61,384 bases of DNA from CAZWAP01 sp964632005 (lineage in GTDB: Bacteria; Planctomycetota; Phycisphaerae; Sedimentisphaerales; Anaerobacaceae), in the NCBI GenBank assembly GCA_964632005.1, contig CAZWAP010000011.1:1-61384 (forward strand), written 5' to 3'. Below are positions 38,125 to 47,157 of the stretch, one piece after another. The notes below the pieces were generated by a model. The model saw only the letters and a list, made by a program, of their open reading frames with translations. It was not told where the DNA came from and ran no database searches. The position numbers and the translations under genes were made by a program. Each line of letters starts with the position of its first letter. The stretch's first letter is position 1.

Positions 38125-39276
38125 ATGAAGAACGATAGAATCTCACGCCGTGACTTTATGCTTGGCACATCATTGGCCGCTGCCGGGACGCTCGCCGGGG
38201 CCTTGGCGGATAAAGGTAGGGCCGGACAGACAGGGCCTTCGCCAAAGAAGATCGTGAACTACAACGAGAAAATGCACTATCGCCGGCTGGGCAAGTCCAA
38301 CCTGATGCTCTCAGAGGTGAGTCTGGGTGGCCACTGGAAGAACCGCAATGCCGGCCGATACTGGGATCGCTTCGCCAATGAGGAGGTCCCGCAAGACGTA
38401 GCGAAAAACCGCACCGATGTCATCAGCGCCTGTATCGACGCGGGCATCAACTACCTCGATATTACGACCGCTGCCGAGTGCCTCAGCTATGGAGCGGCGC
38501 TCAAGGGCAGGCGCCAGAAGATGATCGTCGGGGCCGATATCCACGACCTGGGCCCGCGGAAACCCGCCCGTTGCAATGTCAAAGACCAAACCTTCAACGT
38601 CGAGACATGCCTTCGGCTGCTGAAGACCGACTACCTGGACATCTGGCGTCCGCAGGCGAAAATGGACGGCTCGAATACGGACGCCGAGGTCGAATCGCTG
38701 ATCGAGACCTTCCAAAAGGTGCACAAGGCCGGCAAGGTCCGCCACCTGGGGATGTCATCGCACTCGCGGCCGTGGCTTGAGCACGTGCTCGAGAAGTATC
38801 CCGAGTTCGAGATGGTGATATTCCCCTGCAGTGCCAAGACACGGGAGAAAGGCCGACCACCGATAGGCAGTAACGTTCAGGAGGCCAATCCCGGGTATGG
38901 TTCCGACCAGACTCAGAGCATTTTCAAAACCGTGCTGCAAAAAGACGTCGGCGTTGTAACGATAAAGCCGTTCTTCGGGGGCAACCTGTTCAAAAGCTAC
39001 GGTCAGTTGAAGTTCCCGGTGATGGGGGTCGGCAGCAAGACCGAGAACGATCTGGCCCGGCTGACACTCCAGTGCATCCTCGCGAACAAGGCGATAACGG
39101 CGACGGTACCGGGGCTCTCGACCGTGTATGAGGTGGAAAATGCCGCACGAGCGTCCTACACGCGACCTCTCGGGCAGACGGCCGCAGAGAAAGAGTGGCT
39201 GATGAAGATGACCGACGAGCGCTGGGCGAACCTGCCGGCTGAATACGAGTGGCTTCGCGATTGGGAAGTCGTGTAG
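38125..39276 (+). CDS. exported aldo/keto reductase
   Basis: A 383-residue AKR-superfamily protein with a Tat signal (ISRRDFMLGTSLAAAG) behind AAAGGAG. Barrel motifs include YRRLGKSNLMLSEVSLGG, AGINYLDITTAAECLSYG (catalytic Asp and possible Tyr region), KTDYLDIWRPQ and KVRHLGMSSHSRP. Substrate is unknown. It is 148 nt upstream of the tetraheme cytochrome-DUF1080 fusion on the same strand, so both may act on the same keto-sugar chemistry in the periplasm; this is an inference from position. Confidence 0.88.
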   Translation: MKNDRISRRDFMLGTSLAAAGTLAGALADKGRAGQTGPSPKKIVNYNEKMHYRRLGKSNLMLSEVSLGGHWKNRNAGRYWDRFANEEVPQDVAKNRTDVISACIDAGINYLDITTAAECLSYGAALKGRRQKMIVGADIHDLGPRKPARCNVKDQTFNVETCLRLLKTDYLDIWRPQAKMDGSNTDAEVESLIETFQKVHKAGKVRHLGMSSHSRPWLEHVLEKYPEFEMVIFPCSAKTREKGRPPIGSNVQEANPGYGSDQTQSIFKTVLQKDVGVVTIKPFFGGNLFKSYGQLKFPVMGVGSKTENDLARLTLQCILANKAITATVPGLSTVYEVENAARASYTRPLGQTAAEKEWLMKMTDERWANLPAEYEWLRDWEVV

Positions 39277-39424
39277 AACCCGGTTGAGGCGAGGCTCCGG
39301 GGCCGGACGAAAAGGCCCAGACGGGCAAGAGCGGATCGACGGCGGGTGCAAACGGGCACCCGCCGCCCTGATTATGGTCGGCAGAGGCAGTATCGGTTGA
39401 TGGTTCAATGCAAGGAGACGAACA

Positions 39425-40453
39425 GTGAATTTGATCGGGCGCGGCTGTTTGAGCTTTTGGTGTGTAACCCTGGTAGGTTGCGCGGCGGCGACGGCTTTGT
39501 GCCTTGTGGCAGGTGAATCGCAGGCGGGCAGTTCGGGCAGCAACAGCGGCTGTTACGTCTGCCATCCTACGATGAAGCAGGAAGCGATTACGACAAAACA
39601 CCTTCAGGTGGGTATCACCTGCGGGAAGTGTCACGGGCCCTCGATTGAGCATATGCACGACGAGATGCTGATGACCAAGCCGGACCTGCTGTTCGGGCGG
39701 TCGGAGGTGGCTGGGATGTGCATAAAATGCCACAGCGGACACGAGAATCCGGAGGCCGTCGAGGAGTTCCGCCAGAAATGGGGCGGCCGCATCCGGCCGA
39801 ACGGCCGAACCATAAACGAAGATTCGGTATGCACGGACTGCCATGGCACCCACAACATCGACAAGGGTACAGGCAGTAACAACCAGGCCGGGCAGCAGTC
39901 CCCCTGGGTCAACGCATTCAACGGGCGTGACCTGGCCGGCTGGGAAGCCCCCCGCAGCGGCTCGTGGGTCGTAAAGGCCGGCAGACTGATGGGGACAGCC
40001 GACGCGAAGACCAGAAGCTCCAGCCTCTGGAGCGAAGACCAGTACGAAGATTATCTGCTGGCGGTAACCTTCCGGATGGAAGGACCCGTTCGTGCCGGCA
40101 TCTGGCTTCGTGGAGACGGCTCCAAGGGAAGCGTGCGGATAGAGATATTCGAGAGCAGCGAGTCTCGAGCCTATACCGGAAGCCTCTCAGTGATCGGTCA
40201 GGGGCTGGTGCTTCGGAACATTCGTGAGGACCTTGTGGACCGGCAGGGTTGGAACACGATCTCGGCCAGGGTCGAAGCTGGACGTGTGCAGATATGGCTC
40301 AACGGCGAAGAGATCGGGGCGGTGCGGACGACCGCGCCACAGAAGGGCCGAATCGGGCTGTATGTCGAAAGGTTGCTGGCCAGCAAGAAATCGGAATTCT
40401 GTGTGCGGGAGGTGCAGGTTCGGAAACTCGCAGGAAAGGCTACCGGGCAGTAG
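39425..40453 (+). CDS. tetraheme cytochrome c fused to DUF1080 (3-keto-glycoside hydrolase-like) domain
   Basis: A 342-residue exported protein from GTG 39425 (AAGGAG upstream) with a signal segment (about 10-35). Residues 40-145 hold four CxxCH heme sites: C43-YV-C-H47, C66-GK-C-H70, C99-IK-C-H103 and C136-TD-C-H140. Extra His residues (for example H59, H76, H78) could be sixth ligands. Residues 162-340 are a DUF1080 jelly-roll starting WVNAFNGRDLAGWEA, with the AGIWLRG loop. The combination joins electron transfer to a domain that cleaves 3-keto-glycosides. A plausible job is to take electrons from C3-OH oxidation of a bound glycoside. I do not know a characterised protein of this design. 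Confidence 0.9.
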   Translation: MNLIGRGCLSFWCVTLVGCAAATALCLVAGESQAGSSGSNSGCYVCHPTMKQEAITTKHLQVGITCGKCHGPSIEHMHDEMLMTKPDLLFGRSEVAGMCIKCHSGHENPEAVEEFRQKWGGRIRPNGRTINEDSVCTDCHGTHNIDKGTGSNNQAGQQSPWVNAFNGRDLAGWEAPRSGSWVVKAGRLMGTADAKTRSSSLWSEDQYEDYLLAVTFRMEGPVRAGIWLRGDGSKGSVRIEIFESSESRAYTGSLSVIGQGLVLRNIREDLVDRQGWNTISARVEAGRVQIWLNGEEIGAVRTTAPQKGRIGLYVERLLASKKSEFCVREVQVRKLAGKATGQ

Positions 40454-41056
40454 GCGTCTCGCACGGCGCTTGAAAAGACTGACAGACCGGGTTGTTGGCG
40501 CCGGCTGCGAAAAAGAACGGAGATTTCCCAGGTAAACCGTGGCAGACGCACCGTATTCTAATAGTACAGGGTCTGCGCGGATCACTGGAGCCTACCGCAT
40601 CCATTAGTGAGGCACGTAATGGCGCTCCATCGGAAGTTGATCAAGGCCGCAGCCGAGCTGGTTGGGCACTTGCAGTAGGGGTGTTCCAGATAGCCGGCGC
40701 GGTTGTGCCGCGGGGATTTTTCGGCAAATTGTTGAGCGAAATCCGGCCTGGAATTGGTGCCGGCAGGATGACCAGCAATACGGCGAAAGGCTGCACCACC
40801 GAGGCCGACTCGCCGGTCAGGGTCTCCGGGGGAAGGCCAAGAATGCCGTATTCGCAGCGGCTCGGCATTTTCGGGGGCCTCTCTGGCAGCCGTGGACGCG
40901 GTGTTCGCGACCGGATGTGTTGCAATCGAGGACCCCATCGTGGTATTATACTGCCTCGGATGCAGAGGCACCGATTATGAGGCCAAACAGGGCATCCTGC
41001 ATCGTACAAAAATCGCAGAAAACAAGAACTCTTGGACTCTTACAAAGGACCCTAAA
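40454..41056. other. 603-nt region without a recognisable gene
   Basis: Open frames exist in several phases (for example 40492-40980 plus and 40582-40971 minus), but none shows family similarity, a good ribosome site or a signal peptide. It could be decayed coding sequence between two transcription units. I see no repeat or clear terminator in it. Confidence 0.5.
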
Positions 41057-42808
41057 ATGGTACGCTACAAACTGTTCTCCGTAGTTTTGTTAACTTGCCA
41101 CGTAGGTTGGGCACCTGCTCAGCCGCAAAAGTGCGCCAGAAACGAAGTTGTCGAATTCTCCCGGACCTCTACAACTCCATATTCGGACCCATTTAACGAG
41201 GTAGAAGTCGATGTCGTGTTCACCAAGGCAAAGCAGATATGGCGGGTGCCGGCTTTCTGGGCAGGCCGACAGCAATGGAAGGTTCGATTTGCTCCGCCCC
41301 AGACTGGTACATATCACTATCGCTGGGAATGCACGGATGCAAACAATCCTGATTTGAACGGCCATGCAGGTACTTTGGAGGTGAGCGAGTACCAAGGCGC
41401 AAACAAGTTGTTACTACGTGGACACCTGAGGATCAGTGAAAACCATCGTTATTTTGAGCACGCAGACGGGACGCCGTTCTTCTGGTTGGGTGATACGTGG
41501 TGGAAGGGTCTGTGCAGCAGGCTCCATTGGTCAGGCTTCCAGAGACTGACTGCCGACCGCCGCAAAAAGGGCTTTACCGTAATTCAGATGGTGGCCGGAC
41601 TTTATCCTGATGAGCCACCATTCGATGAGCGTGCCGAAAACGAGGGCGGCTGGGTCTGGGAACCGAACTATGCCAGAATCAACCCCAAATACTTCGATTA
41701 TGCCGACCGGCGTATAAAGCATCTCGTGGATTCAGAGCTCGTACCCTGTATCGTCGGCAGCTGGGGGTATTATATGCCGTGGATGGGGGTGACTAAGATG
41801 AAGCAGCATTGGCGCAATCTCGTGGCACGATACGGAGCTTATCCGGTCGTGTGGTGCCTGGCTGGTGAGTGGACTATGGGCTTCTACGTAAAGACGGCAG
41901 GTTACTTCGTGGCAGAACGGCTATCTGTAAGTCCAGAGCAGGCCTGGCTTGAAGTTGCCAAGTACGTAAAATCCATCGACCCTTATCACAGTCCGGTGTG
42001 TGTGCACGAGGCCAACCCCACCAAGATCGCCAGGATCCTGACTAAAGACGACCCGTATTTGCTGGACTTTGACATGCTGCAAACCGGACACGGTGAATTA
42101 GATTACGTAGGCAAAAACACGATAGGAATGGTTTCCGCCTGTCGTTCAATGATCCCGACCAAACCGGTAATAGTCGGCGAGGTCACTTACGAGCGGCATC
42201 AGCAGCTTGGTTTTCCTCCTGTACAAAGGTTTCTCTTCTGGACGTCTATTCTGAACGGTGCATGTGGTCATACCTATGGCGCCGGCGGCATCTGGCAAAT
42301 GAATGCGCCCGGTAATCCTCACGGCCCTTCGCCTCATGGCGGCACTTACGAGGATATCCCCTGGAACGAAGCGATGAATTTTGAGGGCTCGACACATCTC
42401 GGCATAGGCAAGGCACTTCTTATGCGGTATCAGTGGTGGCGATTCGAGCCTCACCAGGACTGGGTTGAGCCTGCCGGCAAGTCCTTTGCCGAGCCGCATG
42501 ATACCTGGTACCGTCCGCTCGTTCGCTGGAACAGGGAAGGAGGGAATTTCATGCTGCCGTATGCCGCTGGCATACCACGCGAGGTGAGAATAATATATAT
42601 TCCTTGTAGAAGGTATAACTGGTCGGGGCCTACGGTTAAGAAGCTCGAAAAAGATGTGACCTATCGCGCATTTTACTTCGACCCTGCTACAGGCAGGGAA
42701 TATGATGTAGGCAGAGTACCACGTGAGGCGAGCCAGTCTGGTTCCTGGAAGGCACCGCCCGTTCCTCTGGCACAGGACTGGGTCCTTGTGCTCGAGAAAG
42801 CTACGTAG
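41057..42808 (+). CDS. secreted DUF5060/DUF4038 glycoside hydrolase (GH140/apiosidase-like)
   Basis: A 583-residue exported enzyme from ATG 41057 (AAGGAC upstream). After a signal peptide (cut near APAQPQ) come a DUF5060 beta domain (about 25-115), a DUF4038 TIM barrel (about 120-490; TPFFWLGDTWWKGL, FTVIQMVAGLYPDE, VWCLAGEW with a likely catalytic Glu, and VIVGEVTYE with a second) and a C-terminal putative collagen-binding-like domain ending WVLVLEKAT. Characterised relatives cleave apiose or other pectin side chains. Its base composition and codon choice are visibly more AT-rich than those of its neighbours, which suggests recent acquisition. Confidence 0.88.
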   Translation: MVRYKLFSVVLLTCHVGWAPAQPQKCARNEVVEFSRTSTTPYSDPFNEVEVDVVFTKAKQIWRVPAFWAGRQQWKVRFAPPQTGTYHYRWECTDANNPDLNGHAGTLEVSEYQGANKLLLRGHLRISENHRYFEHADGTPFFWLGDTWWKGLCSRLHWSGFQRLTADRRKKGFTVIQMVAGLYPDEPPFDERAENEGGWVWEPNYARINPKYFDYADRRIKHLVDSELVPCIVGSWGYYMPWMGVTKMKQHWRNLVARYGAYPVVWCLAGEWTMGFYVKTAGYFVAERLSVSPEQAWLEVAKYVKSIDPYHSPVCVHEANPTKIARILTKDDPYLLDFDMLQTGHGELDYVGKNTIGMVSACRSMIPTKPVIVGEVTYERHQQLGFPPVQRFLFWTSILNGACGHTYGAGGIWQMNAPGNPHGPSPHGGTYEDIPWNEAMNFEGSTHLGIGKALLMRYQWWRFEPHQDWVEPAGKSFAEPHDTWYRPLVRWNREGGNFMLPYAAGIPREVRIIYIPCRRYNWSGPTVKKLEKDVTYRAFYFDPATGREYDVGRVPREASQSGSWKAPPVPLAQDWVLVLEKAT

Positions 42809-42999
42809 CCTACCGACGGCACCGTATGATATGGTACTCTTAAAGAGGTAAGATATTACGAAAAGGTTTCTGGCGGCATAAATTTTGGCGAAACGAATGC
42901 ACGTTAGACTGCCGTTGAGGATGGCTCCTAAAGGCACATTAGGTGTACCCGTGATAAAAGTTGTGCGGGCTTTACCGTACTGTGCAGGCAGGTGAAATT

Positions 43000-44256
43000 A
43001 TGTGCGAACGATCACGTATTCGGGCAAATACTTGGGCGAGGCTGGGTGCGGCGGTGGCGCTGACGATACTGCCAGTCAGCCGGGCAGGCACGCTGCCAGG
43101 GCCGGCCGGCCAGAAACAGATGCCGGGCCCCGATGAGCTGCCCGTGATAAAGGAGCTGCCGAACCCTTTCGTTATGAACAATGGAAAGACCGTCAGGAGC
43201 AGGAAGGACTGGGCCAGACGCAGGGAAGAAATCAGGGAGATGCTTCTGTATTACCAGTACGGACATATGCCTCCGGCCCCGGTGAACGTCAGGGCTGAGA
43301 TACTTTCCTCGGAGCGTATCTACGACGGGGCCGCAACGAAGCAGCACATCCTGCTTTCGATGGGGCCTGACAGGCAAATAAAGGTCAACGTTGGGATGAT
43401 CATTCCAAAGGGCAAAGGCCCGTTCCCGGTTATTCTGAAAAACGACCGAAAAATATTCAATGTCCCCATAGCAGAGGAGATCATCAAGCGGGGCTACATC
43501 GTGGCCGACTACCTCAGGACGGATCTCGACCCTGACAAGCCCGGCGTGGTGGGGCCGGCACAGGCCGCTTATCCCGACTATGACTGGGCGACGCTTGCGG
43601 TCTGGGCCTGGGGTGGTATGCGCGTTATCGACTACCTGGTAACTTTGGACGTGGTGGATGAGCAGAAGATCGTCTTTACGGGGCATTCGCGCGGGGGTAA
43701 GACGGCTTTGCTTGCCGGGGCGCTGGATGAGCGGATTGCACTGGTAGCCCCGAACGGGTCGGGGTGCGGCGGCTCCGGCTGCTATCGCATCCAGGGACCG
43801 AGGTCCGAAAGACTCGACGACATAACCAAGCCATCAAGGTTCGCGTACTGGTTCCAACCGCGGTTCAGAGAGTTTGTAGGCAAGGAAGACCGGCTCCCGT
43901 TCGACCAGCATTTTCTAAAAGCGCTGGTGGCTCCTCGCGCGCTGATCTCTATCGATGCCCTGGGAGACCTCTGGGCCAATCCCTTGGGGACGCAGCAGTC
44001 CAACCGGGCCGCACAGCCCGCCTTTGATTTTCTGGGGGTGCCCGGCAGGCTGGCGCTGCATTTCCGCCAAGGCGGGCATGCACAGAATGAGGAGGACTGG
44101 CGGGTGCTGGTTGACTTTGCCGACAAGATCTTTTTCGGCAGGGAACCGCCGGCCAGCAGGAGATTTTACCAGATGCCGTTCCGCGACGCTCCGAAGCCGT
44201 TTTCTTGGTCGGCGCCGGCGGCGGAACAGAACGCCGCTGGGTCAGCCGGGCAGTAG
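43000..44256 (+). CDS. exported CE15-like glucuronoyl esterase / alpha/beta hydrolase
   Basis: A 418-residue alpha/beta hydrolase with a signal segment (about 12-32), ATG 43000 behind AGGTGA. Nucleophile Ser230 sits in FTGHSRGGKTALLAG, the G-x-S-R-x-G-K form typical of CE15 4-O-methyl-glucuronoyl methylesterases. Other CE15-like blocks are DERIALVAPNGSGCGGSGCYR, LPFDQHFLKALVAPRAL and the catalytic His360 in RQGGHAQNEEDW. It would cleave ester links between glucuronic acid on xylan and lignin or similar. It follows the GH140-like hydrolase, forming a plant-polysaccharide degradation pair. Confidence 0.85.
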   Translation: MCERSRIRANTWARLGAAVALTILPVSRAGTLPGPAGQKQMPGPDELPVIKELPNPFVMNNGKTVRSRKDWARRREEIREMLLYYQYGHMPPAPVNVRAEILSSERIYDGAATKQHILLSMGPDRQIKVNVGMIIPKGKGPFPVILKNDRKIFNVPIAEEIIKRGYIVADYLRTDLDPDKPGVVGPAQAAYPDYDWATLAVWAWGGMRVIDYLVTLDVVDEQKIVFTGHSRGGKTALLAGALDERIALVAPNGSGCGGSGCYRIQGPRSERLDDITKPSRFAYWFQPRFREFVGKEDRLPFDQHFLKALVAPRALISIDALGDLWANPLGTQQSNRAAQPAFDFLGVPGRLALHFRQGGHAQNEEDWRVLVDFADKIFFGREPPASRRFYQMPFRDAPKPFSWSAPAAEQNAAGSAGQ

Positions 44257-44450
44257 CCTCAGGGCTGGCGTCTCAGGGTCGTGCCGAGAAACCAAGTGTC
44301 GTTGGTTGGTAGAACCTGTCGGCCGTGTGTAAGCAAGTGTGCCTGGGTGTGAGGAATCGTCTCAGCAGGCCTGTGCTTGGATGCCCGCCGGAAAAATTAG
44401 AAGGTATGATGGAAAATCGACAAGCGTTTTTGTGGAAGGAACAAAGCAAA

Positions 44451-44687
44451 ATGGCCAAGACAATCGTTTATTCGACCAAGATCTGCCCGTGGTGCAGGGT
44501 CGCCAAGGATTTCCTTGCAGAGAACAATGTCGAGTTTGAAGAAAAGGACGTCGGCGAGGACGCCGCCGCGAGGGATGAGATGGTGAAAAAGACCGGAAGT
44601 ATGAGCGTGCCCGTCCTCGACATCGACGGGACGATAATCGTCGGCTTTGATAAAGAGGCAATCAAAAAGGCTCTTAACATCCAATAA
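44451..44687 (+). CDS. glutaredoxin-like redox protein
   Basis: A 78-residue thioredoxin-fold protein with the CPWC redox site at residues 12-15 (STKICPWCRVAKDF), the cis-Pro in SVPVLDIDG and a short terminal helix. It ends one base before the start of the flavoprotein next to it. This pairing, glutaredoxin-like protein plus thioredoxin-reductase-like protein, suggests electrons go NADPH to flavin to this protein (NrdH-like) and then to a reductase or peroxidase. Substrates are unknown. Confidence 0.93.
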   Translation: MAKTIVYSTKICPWCRVAKDFLAENNVEFEEKDVGEDAAARDEMVKKTGSMSVPVLDIDGTIIVGFDKEAIKKALNIQ

Positions 44688-44688
44688 G

Positions 44689-45618
44689 ATGTACGATCTG
44701 GTAATAATCGGCGGCGGAGTTGCGGCCCTGGCGGCTGCACTTTACGCAGGCAGGTTCCAGCTCAAGACCCTCGTCGTCGCGGAAAAGCTGGGCGGAACCG
44801 TCCTCTTGACGAACGATATATGCAATTACCCGGGCTTCAAGAAAATAACGGGGGCCGAGCTGTTCGCCCGCGTAAAGGACCATGCCCTCGAGTACGACGT
44901 AGAAATCCTCGAAAAAAGGGTTGAGTCGGTCGAAAAAAACGGTGACCATTTCAAAGTTTCCACTGAAGACCGCAAGCTCGATACTACGACAGTAATCTTC
45001 GCCACCGGCACCCAGCTGCGCAGGCTGAACGTCCCCGGGGAGAAAGAGTTCTCGGGCAGGGGAGTACACTACTGCGCCCTGTGCGACGGGGTTTTCTACA
45101 CAGACCGGGTCATCGCCGTGGTCGGCGGGTCGGATTCAGCGGCGACCGAGGCCTTGTTGCTGGCCGAGTACGGAAAAAAGGTCTTTATCATCTACAGAAA
45201 AGACAAGATACGCGCCGAGCCGGTAACCGCCCGAAGAGTTGAACGACACGACAAGATAGAAATAATCAACAACACAAATATCACCGAGATCCGGGGCGAC
45301 AAGTTTCTCAAGTCGGTTATTCTGGACAGGCCCTACAAAGGCTCGAACGAATTGCCGCTCGACGCGCTGTTTATCCAGGTCGGCCAGATTCCGCGTTCCG
45401 ACCTGGCCCGGCTGATGGGCGTAAAGACCAACGAAAAAGGCGAGATCGTGGTAGACAAGAATTCGAGAACGAACATCCCCGGAGTTTTTGCCTGCGGAGA
45501 CGTCGTTGACAGCGAGTTCAAGCAGGCCATAACCGGCGTCGCACAGGGCGTCACCGCGGCCCATAGTGCTTACCAGTACCTATCGAGCAGGACCGGGCCA
45601 GCCGATTCCAACGGATAG
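44689..45618 (+). CDS. thioredoxin reductase-like FAD/NAD(P)H disulfide oxidoreductase
   Basis: A 309-residue flavoprotein: FAD motif VIIGGGVAALAAALYAG at the N-terminus, the redox CALC of HYCALCDGVFY, the NAD(P)H motif AVVGGSDSAATEALLLAEYG and the C-terminal GVFACGDVVD FAD-binding block. The CALC replaces the usual CATC. The start at 44689 is one base after the stop of the glutaredoxin gene, so the two are translationally coupled. The most likely partner is that glutaredoxin. Confidence 0.95.
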   Translation: MYDLVIIGGGVAALAAALYAGRFQLKTLVVAEKLGGTVLLTNDICNYPGFKKITGAELFARVKDHALEYDVEILEKRVESVEKNGDHFKVSTEDRKLDTTTVIFATGTQLRRLNVPGEKEFSGRGVHYCALCDGVFYTDRVIAVVGGSDSAATEALLLAEYGKKVFIIYRKDKIRAEPVTARRVERHDKIEIINNTNITEIRGDKFLKSVILDRPYKGSNELPLDALFIQVGQIPRSDLARLMGVKTNEKGEIVVDKNSRTNIPGVFACGDVVDSEFKQAITGVAQGVTAAHSAYQYLSSRTGPADSNG

Positions 45619-45671
45619 GCCTGGGCAAAAACCGCCGCAGCCTTTGCTCGTCTTGAACACCCCCCCCGGCT

Positions 45672-46349
45672 TCAAGGCTTGCCCTGGTCTTCTACATAAG
45701 GCCCGTAGAGACTGATGTACTTGAAGGCGTCGTCGGGGGAAATCGCGACTGCCAGCCCTTTGCATTTCTTGGCATATCCAAGAGCGGCAGACAGAATCGC
45801 ACCCGTCGTAGGACCCACGAGAATCCCGTCTTGTCTTGCCAGTTCGATCCCGGCTCGGTAGGCGTCGTCGGCCTGCCACAAAGTCCGTACCCGCAGCAGC
45901 CTCAGTATGGTCTTTTTCTCCTCGGGTATCCTCTCGGGAACAGCTATCTCTACAGGGATGCCCCTGGCATTTGCCAGGGCCGTCAGCGCGATACCCGTAT
46001 TGCCCGACGAAGGTTCGACCGGACGCTGGCCTTGTTCTATTCGAGCGTCCCGCCCGCCCCGACACCGGCGACAAATATGCCCACCGCCCCCTCCTTATCT
46101 TCACAGATCTCCTCCGCGGTCGTCTCCCTGTGTATCTGAGGGTTGGCTGGATTCTCGAATTGCTGAGGCATATCGACTATCGTGTCCCCAGGCTTTATTC
46201 TGCCCCCTGTGCTCAGCGTCCAGCAGCATACTGAGGCTGATGCGGTCCTTTTTGCCCGCAACCTCCGCAGGGCACTGAGCCACTACCCGGTTCAATCGCA
46301 CCAGAGGTGTTCACCCGACGAGTTCGGTCATATCGTTTGCTATCTTCAT
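45672..46349 (-). pseudogene. cysteine synthase (CysK-type) remnant with nonsense, frameshift, deletion and block-order scrambling
   Basis: Reading the minus strand from ATG 46349: MKIANDMTELVG, then TGA where the conserved Asn of GNTPL should be, then TPLVRLNRVVAQCPAEVA. About 14 codons before the K-D-R-I of the PLP site are missing. A G5 run then shifts the frame before RIKPGDTIV. In a normal enzyme SSGNTG follows directly. Here the block MPQQFENPANPQIH...VAGVGAGGT comes first, and only afterwards, in another frame, EPSSGNTGIALTALANARG, then the terminal DGILVGPTTGAILSAALG block. The residues are well conserved although the order is wrong. Either a very young rearranged pseudogene or an assembly chimera. 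Confidence 0.85.
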
Positions 46350-46398
46350 ACCTCAAAACCTCAAAGACCTCCCCGTCAAGAGCTCATCGGCCAGCAGC

Positions 46399-47057
46399 TC
46401 ACTTCCTGTGGCGCACCCTTAGACAAAAGTGGTCGCCCCTGCTTTCGACCTCCAGCACCTCCTGGCCCTGCTGGGCGAAACCCGCCGGCACGTTCCTCAC
46501 GGGTTCGCCGGCGTCGAGCAGAACCTCCAGAGTCCCGCCGAGTGGAATCTTCTCAAGCTCTATCTTCGCCCTGACAAAGTTCAACGGGCACGCCACGCCG
46601 CGCAGGTCAACAACATAGCTTTGCTCAGCGGCATCGTCCACATTTGAGTCGGCCGGCTGCGCAATCGGCTGGGCCCTGAACTTGAGGTTGGCGTCAAGAG
46701 AGCCGAAAAGCTCCTCGACCCTGGCGACCAGCTGCTCAATCTGTTGCGATAACGCTGCGATCGAACCGCCGTCGCCCATACGCCAGTCAACCGCTGCATC
46801 GAGAAGCTCCTGTGTATCAGGCGCGACCCAGCCTCCATCGATTAGGTACTTCTTGAAGGCCTCGAATATCTCCCTGTCCTTCGTCGGCTCAAGTCCGAAT
46901 ACGACCAACAATGCCCTCGTGGCCGCTATAAGCGCCTCGTAGAGGCTCTGGTCCTTTTCGGGCGGCGACTGGTCGGCTGCGGATTTGACCGCGCTCTTGG
47001 CCTCGTCGATGTCCACCTTTATCACGTCCATCACGCCTGCACCGCACTCGCCCGGCC
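46399..47057 (-). CDS. C-terminal part of sulfite reductase fusion: helical region plus TusA-like sulfurtransferase domain
   Basis: The reading frame enters from an assembly gap (xPGECGAGVMDVIKVD...), so its 5' end is missing. Residues 20-140 from the gap are helical (KDQSLYEALIAATRALLVVFGL, HEPN-like). Residues about 145-219 are a TusA domain: VDLRGVACPLNFVRAKIELE with the active Cys followed by P-L-N instead of the usual C-P-x-P. The frame joins the upstream sulfite reductase if the real gap length is a multiple of three, so one fused protein is likely. The TusA domain could pass sulfide-level sulfur to the carrier protein encoded upstream. If not fused, the start would be hidden in the gap. 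Confidence 0.8.
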
Positions 47058-47157
47058 NNNNNNNNNNNNNNNNNNNNNNNNNNNNNNNNNNNNNNNNNNN
47101 NNNNNNNNNNNNNNNNNNNNNNNNNNNNNNNNNNNNNNNNNNNNNNNNNNNNNNNNN
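47058..47157. other. assembly gap of 100 N in the sulfite reductase gene
   Basis: Exactly 100 N flanked by GC-rich CCGGCC and CGCCGGCC. The true length is unknown. The second half-domain of the sulfite reductase should lie here. Confidence 0.95.

Noticed and set aside
40492..40980. 162-codon plus-strand frame in the gene-free stretch
   Set aside because: Composition-driven; no ribosome site, signal or family motif; competing frames of similar length exist on both strands.
46311..46319. In-frame TGA in the cysteine synthase as selenocysteine or recoded codon
   Set aside because: The position is the conserved Asn of GNTPL and the gene has several further lesions; recoding would not rescue it.
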